NCBI GenBank assembly: GCA_027596945.1 | Contig: JADGJH010000662.1 | Span: forward strand, 1-15,556 | Length of the DNA: 15,556 nt | Direction: 5' to 3' | Origin: Physocladia obscura | Lineage: Eukaryota; Chytridiomycota; Chytridiomycetes; Chytridiales; Chytriomycetaceae | Shown: one piece after another, positions 1 through 6,839 of the stretch | Layout: each line of letters begins with the position of its first letter | Position numbering within the stretch: the first letter of the stretch is position 1 | Notes under the pieces: model-generated | Databases searched by the model: none | Seen by the model: only the letters and a program-made list of their open reading frames with translations | Told to the model about the DNA's origin: nothing | Position numbers and translations under genes: made by a program

Positions 1-80
1 TTCTATTTCCAATTCTATTAAATATTATTTAACATTTATTCAGCTTGTATAACACATTTTATTCTTAAATCTAACATAAG
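1..80 (-). repeat. Left copy of an inverted repeat shared with the right end of the window
   Basis: The reverse complement of this stretch matches 15353-15435 at roughly 80% by eye, with the longest exact blocks at ttctatttccaattct and attcagcttgtataaca. It begins at base 1, so the copy may extend outside the window. No coding sequence is visible in it. It is either one terminal repeat of a very large unit or one member of a dispersed repeat family; the window alone cannot decide. Confidence 0.75.
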
Positions 81-202
81 GCAGCTGAAAAATATACAGA
101 AATATTGTGTATGATGCTTTTTGTGTACTTTATTATCTTTACAAGTTATTTCAGGGTGGTGATCACTGTAAATGGCCTCTTTCAGTTGTTAGGGCATATT
201 AG

Positions 203-252
203 AACTTGAATTCCAAAGCTTTAATGAAAGCTTTGTATTTCAATTCGTATTT
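203..252. repeat. Imperfect hairpin
   Basis: The arms caaagcttt (214-222) and aaagctttg (226-234) are perfect inverted repeats around a 3-base loop. Pairing continues imperfectly outward to about 203 and 252. It lies in the AT-rich repeat region with no gene beside it, so a role as a terminator is unlikely. It may be the palindromic core of a small non-autonomous element. Confidence 0.5.
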
Positions 253-666
253 ATTGTACACAGAGAATTAATGGACTAATAATCTTTGGCAGTGAATTAT
301 TCCAGACTGTTTCCACTGGTCATGGAATTTTAACACAAGGTCTTCAAGGTAAATTTTTCATTTTGAAAAATAATTGATGAAACAAAACAGTCAGAACCAA
401 AATGTTGCCAACAACGCTGCACCAACTAGGATTGCTCCTGCTCTCTACTCTGATTTACTATGCAAGCCATGCCCTTGTGCAAGATAGTCCAGGTTAGTGA
501 TTGGAGCTATCTTTTATTAATGTTCTTCTTGTTTTTATTTTTCAAAGGTATAGCCTGTCAAAACACAGCTTGTGCACACTGTGAACTGGATTTACTGGTG
601 GAATCTAGGTGTACCTTTGGTGACTGTCACACTCAGATTTTTTGTATTTTTATTTTAATAATGCTA

Positions 667-1150
667 ATTTTATTTTAAATAAAAACAAAGTGACAACACA
701 GCAGGCACAGCAGGCTCTATTGCATGATGGATCTTTGCTTGCAGCTTGCAGCTGTTTATTTTTTTTTGGTTCTGTTTTACTAATAAACTTATATTTTTAT
801 TTTAAATAAACACAGACAAACAATGGGTGCAGCTGGCTCTATTGCCTAACAGATATCTGCATACTGCGTACATCAGCTTCAATCCTTGTGGGGAAGCACT
901 GATGTTGTGCAGCTGTTTTTGTTTGTTTTTGTTTTGTTTTTAAATAATAAATCTCAATTAATAAGATTTTTATTTTAAATAAACTATAAAAACCAAAACA
1001 AAAGCAGCCAAGCCCATGCTTAATGTGCCCAGTGCTGCATGTATCAGCTCCGCCTCCTGTGGATGGAATGTTGATATTGCACAGCCTATTTTGCACTGTT
1101 GCAGTACATTTTGCCACAACAGTTTGTTTTTGTTCTTTGAAAAATTTACA
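667..1150. repeat. Three degenerate tandem units of about 125-175 bp
   Basis: Each unit opens with the block tttattttaaataaa (about 669-683, 796-810 and 969-983). The first two share agc-ggctctattgc a little downstream. The second and third share a longer diverged tract around cat-atcagct...cctgtgg-gga...tgttga/gtgcac-agc. The second and third end in a T-rich run. Spacing is 127 and then 173 bases; the first unit lacks part of the middle. The units have no coding capacity. They look like an old local duplication. Confidence 0.55.
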
Positions 1151-2689
1151 GGCAATTTGAAAAATAATAAAAAATAATGAAAGCTATTTATTTATTTTTA
1201 TTTATTTAATTTGGACCAAAATAATAATAATAAAATATTTTTTTTGCTTGCATTACTTGTTTTATAACATTAACTCTCACCACAGAGTCACAGAAACTTC
1301 AACACTAGTTTTTCAATATGTTGCCTAAGACTTTATTGTAAAAACTTTCACACAATGTTGGGATTTTTCCTTGTTAGTCTGGGCCTTGATACAAGGGAAT
1401 TCACCCAATCTCAGTTTGTTTGTGTCCAGCACATAACTATCTATGGAGCTGTCATGCAAATGTCAAGTGAGTGTACATCTCCTCTATTTGTCTTTTTTAA
1501 TATTTGTTTTGATGATTAACCACAATTACAAAACAAACATGTTCTGATTTCTAAACTTTTCAGGTCTATCTTTTGGCTATATGGCATGCAAATGCCAAGA
1601 GCCTTCTGATCTACTACACAAGCCATGTTCTTGCATAGAATGTATCTAGTCTAAGGTTCTGAATCATGTTTGAAAGAGAAACTTTCAATAAATGTGGTGA
1701 TTACTTTTATTGTTAACTGGTTGTAATAATTATTATTCTCAGAGTTGCTTTGTTGTGTCAGGACAATCAAATGCATTGTGTGATGTAACAAGCAAAAAAT
1801 TACTTTTGATTACAATACAAACATAAGATTACAGATACAATTACAATATTATTTACTATTATGAATAATGTGTTAAACAATACTATTGTACTGGTTTGAT
1901 CTGTTCCCCATTGATGGAGTTATGGCCTAAGCAGTTCTGTAAGTTAAATTATTTGTTTTGCATGTTTAGGTCATGCAAGAAAACAAAACATTGTTGTCAT
2001 TTCTTCATTCTTTGTGAATGAAATAATTTAGATAATGACTTTATAACTTTATTGTTTTGTGTTTATTTGTAAATAATAAACCAAAAATGTGAAAGTTAAG
2101 TTATTATGTCTGGAGAATAACTTATCATTTCTTTATGTGTATTAGAATAAAATGACATTAAGGTTCATTTTTGGGTTTTATCTCATGTACTCCACCACAG
2201 AGTAATGCAAATTTCAACAGCTCTGTTTCTCCAGCCACTTTGGATGCTCTATCAAATCAGCTGTTGACATTTGGCAAATTGTCAGTTATTAGTTTATCAC
2301 TTCAAATTTGTGCAAAGTATATTTTCTGTAGGCTCTATACTACTTAAAGGTGTACCAAATTGTTGGCACAATCTTTTACACCTTGGAGACAACTTGGCAT
2401 GACAAAGTAGCTGTGGCAATTGACTGTTTTAATCAAATGGATGAGGTATTTTTTATTTTTAACTACATCATCTACTTTTCACATAATCAGATTAACTTTG
2501 TTGAATGCTTTAAAAACTGGAATAGGTCCCTTCTGTAATGTTATATCAATGGCATTGATTGTTTAATGCAAAAATCTTCTCCAATAAACACTGGGAGTTC
2601 AATTTCAAGTTTATATCATTCAGGTGTGCACTATCAAGTTGCAACAGTGCTAGGGGTCTCAAAGATTTTTTTGTTCCTGGTGGCATTCA

Positions 2690-3136
2690 ATGTGGCACAT
2701 GACCAGATCTCAAGTTGGTTTGCAAAACATTGCTAATGCAGAGCCGAAAAAATTGTCGAAAATCTCACATAGTGGCAATCAACAAATAATCACTAAAATC
2801 ATTGGTGCTCGCTCACATGCAATTAGGCCATACAATCACAATGTCAAGATTATGGGTGTACAGCCTGAGACTATAAATGCCTGGTTCAAAAGTTTCGGAA
2901 TTCTGACAAGCATGTACCATGGTGACAAGAGCTCTCATTCAAGAATCTTTAATGCTATTGCTCAAATCACTCAAGTTAAATTATGTCGTCAACCTTTATT
3001 TCCTTGTCAATCCACATTATTTTTTATTTTTTGTGTGTGTGTTGAAATAATAAAAAAAGGATTCATTCTTTTCAAGATTGAGAAAACGGAGATTCGTGGA
3101 AACTCCGGTGGAAGCGAATATTTACTTTTCAGCTAA
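2690..3136 (+). other. Unrecognised open frame, possible element relic
   Basis: An open frame of 148 codons lies at the right edge of the AT-rich region. Its first 100 codons are less AT-biased than the surroundings and have a protein-like composition (for example HAIRPYNHNVKIMG followed by PETINAWFKSFG). The last third is a run of Phe, Ile and Leu codons from T-rich DNA and looks non-coding. There is no ATG at its start (it opens at GTG) and I see no splice sites with confidence. It could be a fragment of a transposase or an exon of a decayed gene. I do not recognise a family. Confidence 0.2.
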
Positions 3137-3343
3137 TACACCGGTGAATTTGGCGAATGTACGATAACTGGCTAAACCAGCTACGCTTTGCGCGCCTTAC
3201 AGGCGATGATTTGCGATATAGAATACGCAAAACACGTAAACGCAAGACTAAATTTATATACCTTTGCACAAAAACTTTATCACATACCGCTTGTGAATTA
3301 CAGATTGTTTGTGTGTTCATGTTCGAAGAAAAAAAGCAAAGAA

Positions 3344-3688
3344 ATGAGGCTTGGAGCTCAAATCGAAGCTGTTGCGTTGCCGCGACGAGCACCCGCGTCA
3401 GTCTACTGGAAGGGTATTGCTGCGGGAATTGTACTTGGCTTTGGTTTGGAAACTCTTTTGATTAAGGTGTAATTTGTGTTTGTTTTCAGTCTATACTCTT
3501 TTTATTAAACGCCCGGGGCTTCTTTCTTTTTCGTTGGTGTTATTGTTACGGTCGCTTTCTTGGCTCTGCTTTGCTTCGGCTTGAACTAGTCCGGTTACTT
3601 CAGCATTATTCTGCGCAGCGAAGCAAAAAGCGTTCTGAAAGCCCAGAAATTGTCACAAGTGGAAAAAGAAACTGTACAATCACCATAG
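3344..3688 (+). CDS. Putative SMIM4/UQCC5-like mitochondrial microprotein
   Basis: The model has two exons, 3344-3468 and 3604-3688, joined by a GTAATT...TTCAG intron, giving 69 residues. The ATG has A at -3. Residues 1-20 are Arg/Ala-rich. Residues 24-40 form one hydrophobic span with the signature GFGLETLLIK, close to the EWIMIK segment of animal SMIM4. The second exon is a charged helix (SEAKSVLKAQKLSQVEKE). Animal SMIM4 is 70 residues and assists respiratory complex III assembly in the inner mitochondrial membrane, so length and layout agree. The weak points are the assignment itself, which is from memory of a short motif, and the acceptor: the codons just after the intron do not keep the Tyr-Asp seen in relatives. 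The mobile element starts 83 bases downstream. Confidence 0.4.
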
Positions 3689-3771
3689 CTTGTCTCGTCA
3701 TTACCATGATTATCCTCTTGAATAAAATCGCAAATAATAAACAATCATCAATTCAGAAGTTTGTTGACGAC

Positions 3772-3891
3772 CCCCCCGATGTCGCGCCCCACACTCTTCC
3801 TTCACGGGAAAGTACACTACTGATTTTGAATTGTCACACTCTCCACTGCGGCCTCTAATAAAAATATCATATTTTGAATATTGGACCGAAA
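3772..3891 (+). repeat. Left terminal inverted repeat of the helicase element
   Basis: It matches the reverse complement of 5106-5225 over 120 bases with about 12 mismatches and no indels by eye. The outer end is a C-run followed by gatgtcgcgcccc; the inner end is ttggaccgaaa. One extra C (3771) lies outside. Confidence 0.92.
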
Positions 3892-3963
3892 TGTCTGTTG
3901 TTTGTCACAGTCGTGAAAAGCAGAAATTTGTAGTTGCAAAATACGAAAAAAAAAGAAGTGAAA

Positions 3964-4095
3964 ATGCCGGCCCCCCAAAGCAACTCGGATTCGGACTTCG
4001 AGAAGTCTGCGCAGAGGCCGCGGATAACCAGGTTATCGGTTCGGATAAAACGACGGCGTGTTGAGGAGAAGAAGGAGGTGAGACTGAAGAGATGA
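3964..4095 (+). pseudogene. N-terminal fragment of an element protein
   Basis: This short ORF starts at an ATG with A at -3, 72 bases inside the left TIR, and runs 43 codons. It begins MPAPQSNSDSDFEK and becomes strongly Arg/Lys-rich, as expected for a DNA-binding or nuclear-localised N terminus. It is GC-richer than its surroundings. It stops in TGA just before helicase-like sequence appears in another frame, so it is best read as the preserved start of the element's large protein whose middle has been deleted. A donor-like GTGAGA at 4078 leaves a spliced alternative open. Confidence 0.45.
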
Positions 4096-4168
4096 TTGCG
4101 ACGCTTGAACTCAATCGTTACATTCACTCGCCAAATAGAATCCGCAGGCGGATTTTCACAACTTCTGA

Positions 4169-4678
4169 CACGTCCCGTTTGTGGGCAATCACAAGTTTAC
4201 ATCGGTAAACATTGCTTTTACACATGCGAAACGAAAAGAAATCAACGATATCATGATGAAGCGAGACAAGTTGAAAAAGAAAAAAATGCTTAAAATATTT
4301 AAGAACCCAGATGATCCAAACTCACAAGATGTCTCTATTATGATTGGTACTCCAGTGATTGCGAATAGAAATTACAAGGCTTTGAAAATTATCAACAGTG
4401 CCACATACAGTGTCACGAAACTCGAGCCGTTGGTGTTGGAAGACACATTAACAAAGGAAAGACTTACCATCACAACAGAGCAGTTTCAAAAGTACTTTTG
4501 GGTGAACTACTGTAGTACTTGTCATCGAGTACAAGGTGAGTCAATCAATCAGCCATTTACGATTCATGAATGGGGTCGGATGGCTGGTGATATGCGATAT
4601 ACTGCCATTAGTAGAACAACAAAGAAGGAGTTCATTAACGTTGTGGATGACGGAATAAAGCATCCAGAAGAATACTGA
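4169..4678 (+). pseudogene. C-terminal part of a superfamily 1 (Pif1/RecD-like) helicase
   Basis: The open frame follows a TGA at 4166 and lacks the Walker A and B motifs, so it cannot be a working helicase alone. It retains the second RecA-like domain: a VNIAFTHAKRKEIND block (the usual 'cFTn.tR..iN' strand), an IGTPVIANRN segment, motif V as CSTCHRVQGESINQPF, and motif VI as RYTAISRTTKKE. The order and spacing are typical of SF1B helicases found in large DNA viruses and some transposable elements. The frame ends in EEY-stop and overlaps the HNH-like frame by two bases, suggesting one original protein now split by a frameshift. It is a remnant of a replication or transposition enzyme. Confidence 0.8.
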
Positions 4679-4973
4679 TTATGACAAGCTAAAGAAAAAG
4701 TTAAAAGTGAAGCGTCAACTCAAGGATGAGTTACGAAAGAAACGAGTTGAAGCCATTAGAGTAGTCAATTACATTGTACGAAAAGGTTGCTCTGACGAGT
4801 ACTGTTTAAAGCATACATTCAAGACGAGACAAGATTTGCTGAACCACTTAGGCATTTCAGACAGTACAGTACCGAAAAGATATGAGATTGATCATATTCG
4901 AGCCAGATCCGATCATAACACAGATGAAGACTTCGAGAACCTTCATGATTTGTTTTTTAATATTGAACAATAA
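4677..4973 (+). pseudogene. HNH-like C-terminal domain of the element helicase
   Basis: The frame follows the helicase frame directly with an overlap and a frame change, and has no ATG of its own near the start. It opens with a Lys/Arg-rich helix (DYDKLKKKLKVKRQLKDELR), then a Cys-containing stretch, a 'TRQDLLNHLGIS' helix, and finally YEIDHIRARSD...FENLHDL. The E-I-D-H and E-N-L elements are the first two parts of an HNH nuclease fold; the terminal N/H of the canonical motif is replaced by FFNIEQ-stop, so catalysis is doubtful. Similar tails occur fused to helicases in virus-like elements (family-level recollection). The stop lies 132 bases before the right TIR. Confidence 0.6.
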
Positions 4974-5105
4974 AATAAGTTTTTTGAAATAAACGTTTAG
5001 TTAATAATTTTTGACATTTCGTTGTTTCATTTTTTCCACCAGGCGGAAACTTTCTCGCAATCTGATTGGGTCCATCCATTGTTTTTTCTAAGAAATTAGA
5101 AACTC

Positions 5106-5225
5106 TTTCGGTCCAAATTTCAAAGTATGATATTTTTATTAGAGGCCGCAGTGAAGAGAGTGACAATTTGAAATCAGTAGTGTACTTTTCCGTGAGGGAA
5201 GAGGACGGGGCGCGACATCGGGGGG
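5106..5225 (-). repeat. Right terminal inverted repeat of the helicase element
   Basis: This is the partner of 3772-3891. It ends in ggggcgcgacatcgggggg. The high identity of the two arms compared with the decayed interior suggests that arm identity is maintained or that the element moved fairly recently. Confidence 0.92.
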
Positions 5226-5261
5226 TGAAAAAAATATGGAAAACAAGAAATAGTAAAATAA

Positions 5262-5506
5262 GTGGAACAAAATGATTCAAGAATCATATTTAGTGCCAAA
5301 CACTGCATTCGCGCAGAGGATTCGCCTGTTGTGCTGCCTGAATACAATTGGGTTGTTGACGCCAGATGCTACATCACTGACCGCAATTGGAATTTGGATG
5401 CAAACAAATTAAAGTGAGTTCATGTGAAAAATCTTTTGATGAAAAATTTTTTTGTGTGGGATATTTGCTCAATTGTTGAAATAAATTTTCAAATAGTACT
5501 TCCTAG
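5262..5506 (+). CDS. 3'-terminal exons of an unrecognised gene (partial)
   Basis: Exon 5262-5413 encodes about 50 residues including SPVVLPEYNWVVDARCYITD. It joins through a GTGAGT...AATAG intron (5414-5496) to a four-codon last exon ending in TAG. The composition is protein-like and the donor is excellent. The 'pVV...WVvDa' pattern is faintly like the end of a BRCT domain, but I would not name it. No start codon exists in this frame; a stop lies just upstream at 5259-5261, and the helicase element ends at 5225. The 5' part may lie on the other side of the element, may use an acceptor near 5240-5262, or may be lost. The gene converges on UPF0193, 87 bases between stops. Confidence 0.4.
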
Positions 5507-5562
5507 CCTTACGACATGACATTAAATTCAAAACCTTTGCAATCCTGATTGTAGTTGCCTCC

Positions 5563-5580
5563 TTTTTTTTTTTTTTTTTT
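5563..5580 (-). other. A18 tract just downstream of the UPF0193 stop codon
   Basis: Read on the minus strand, the stop codon of UPF0193 is embedded in AATAAA (5598-5593). Twelve bases later an uninterrupted run of 18 A begins. The spacing is that of a polyadenylation signal and its poly(A) tail. It may be a simple homopolymer or a genomic trace of a polyadenylated transcript. Confidence 0.6.
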
Positions 5581-5593
5581 CACACGCAGATTT

Positions 5594-6770
5594 TTATTTT
5601 TTCACAGAGAGAGGTGAATATTCAGTTGTCATCAGTGATGTTTTTTCACGGTCAATTTCCTCCAATCTTTTCACTCGCTGGGCAATTTCTGTCTGAATTT
5701 GTTTTTTGTACACTTCACCGCGCCCAAGTGCTATCATATCATCCAGCCACTGCTTTCGATCTTCAATCTCCTTGAAAACTATTTGAGTAATTTGAGTATA
5801 TAACAAGATGAATTTAAACAGTATTTACCCATGTCAAATTCATCAATATCTCCATCAATTTCACGATTGGCAAATGATGAAAGCTCGGCTGCTTTCGCTG
5901 TGCCAATAAATTTCTTTCCTTTACGTCTCCCATAACCAACACTAGCAGTACTCGAACCATTATTCCCCATTACACTCCCCCCACCGCCTTTCTCAAACGT
6001 ATCACTTACAGCACATTCAATATCGCTAGTATCACTATCTTTTTGAGCTAACGCAATTTTTCCACCGTTGCTTTCCATGTGATACTGCAAACGGTGTTTG
6101 TCGCGGCTCAGATCTTTATGGGCGGGATTTGGACGCCATGCGTCGCAAGTGAACGCGTCAGATTCAATTATTTTTGAGAAAGGGCGCAGGGTTGGACGAG
6201 AGGTGAGGATTTGTGCAAGCATTTGCCGTTTTTTTGCGGCACGGTTTGATTGTGTATTTGTTGACGTTGTTGTTGCAGCTGATGTTATTGATTGTGAGGA
6301 ATAGGAACGAGGGGCGGACTGAGCTGCTGTTTTTGGTACCAGGCCTGGATTTGGCGTCGGCGGAAGGGAGGCGCCGGCTGTTTGAAATTTAGTCCCTGAA
6401 TCTTTTGTTCTGGTTTTTTTTTTTTTGTTTTTTTGGGGAGGGTTCAGACTTACAATTTAGCAAATCATCGAGCATTCTTTGCTGATATGTACTGAGTTTT
6501 GATGCGCCCATCATTGCTGTAAATAAATAAATAACCACTATGCTCTGTAAGGAACACTTTACATTTGAAGAGCATTTTTGTTGACGGAGATAGCGCGTTT
6601 TGACTGGCAAGAGATTCTGATACTGACGGTGGGCCACGTTTTGATATCCCTGTCTTAAAACCGGGGCCAACTCTCAAACCAGCGTTTTCAGACTGTAGCA
6701 TAATAGTAGTTGCAGAAAAATGTGCATTTCGGGTGTATGGATAGTACATACGCTGTTCAGATTCGTTCAT
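5594..6770 (-). CDS. UPF0193 (EVG1/C22orf23-like) protein, four exons
   Basis: Exons, in reading order: 6770-6563, 6516-6454, 6395-5829 and 5778-5594, giving 340 residues with all phases closing. Two family blocks identify it: residues about 66-86, FKSMMGASKLSTYQQRMLDD, rebuilt exactly across intron 1; and the C-terminal block around KEIEDRKQWLDDMIALGRGE through VKRLEEIDREK, rebuilt across intron 3. Between them is the basic 'LSRDKHRLQ' segment and a Gly/Ser-rich linker. The family has no known enzyme activity; it is conserved mainly in organisms with cilia or flagella, so a role in the zoospore flagellum is inferred. The acceptor of intron 2 has a second in-phase choice near 6375. The ATG at 6770 has A at -3; a second in-frame ATG follows at residue 8. 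Confidence 0.85.
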
Positions 6771-6839
6771 TTGACTTGCTTCTTTGCTTATTTTGATTTT
6801 GTCAAGATTCAAAATACTTGATAGTTTGAAAAAATCAAA
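6771..6839. promoter_or_regulatory. Short divergent intergenic region between UPF0193 and Atos
   Basis: Only 69 bases separate the two start codons, so both genes must share or overlap promoter elements. The stretch is AT-rich with no clear TATA box. The arrangement is seen directly; shared regulation is inference. Confidence 0.5.

Larger units (their letters stand above)
81..3060. other. AT-rich intergenic region with repeat and coding relics
   Basis: This is almost 3 kb with strong A+T bias and no intact gene that I can support. It holds a small hairpin (214-234), three degenerate repeat units (about 667-1150), and diverged copies of short segments, for example 449-480 against 1605-1635 and about 1277-1304 against 2194-2221. 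A few patches read like exons of decayed elements, such as 291-351, which ends at a good GTAAAT donor. The picture fits accumulated transposon debris. Recognising the element family would need a search against repeat libraries. Confidence 0.6.
3772..5225. mobile_element. TIR-bounded DNA element with helicase and HNH remnants, internally deleted
   Basis: The element is 1454 bp, bounded by 120-bp terminal inverted repeats that are about 90% identical and begin CCCCCCGATGTCGCG. Inside, in order, are a 43-residue basic N-terminal peptide, the C-terminal part of a superfamily 1 helicase and an HNH-like tail, all on the + strand. The first domains of the helicase are missing, so this is probably a deletion derivative of a longer element. 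No target-site duplication is obvious: the left flank ends gttgacgac and the right flank begins tgaaaaaa. An SF1 helicase between TIRs does not fit common cut-and-paste families (Tc1, hAT, CACTA). Virus-like or other self-replicating elements are possible; the class is not established here. Confidence 0.85.

Noticed and set aside
402..678. Spliced secreted Cys-rich protein (signal-like start at 402, intron 493-547, hydrophobic tail)
   Set aside because: It needs a weak CAAAG acceptor, the hydrophobic tail comes from the repeated T-rich block, and the first exon overlaps a diverged repeat whose conserved reading is in another frame.
3157..3465. 102-codon frame overlapping the SMIM4-like exon
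   Set aside because: It is in a different frame, rich in Arg, Cys and Trp in a random-looking pattern, with no domain; the overlapping frame has a coherent membrane span.
3469..3489. A 21-base intron (GTAATT...TTTCAG) ending the microprotein in LYSFY
   Set aside because: It is far shorter than every other intron in the window (43-85 nt) and below usual spliceosomal limits.
3755..5240. Target-site duplication of the helicase element
   Set aside because: The flanks gttgacgac and tgaaaaaa share no convincing direct repeat next to the TIR ends.
5272..5412. ATG-initiated frame of 46 codons overlapping the 3'-terminal exon
   Set aside because: It stops exactly before the GTGAGT donor, while the alternative frame continues through a well-formed intron to a stop; the latter is preferred.
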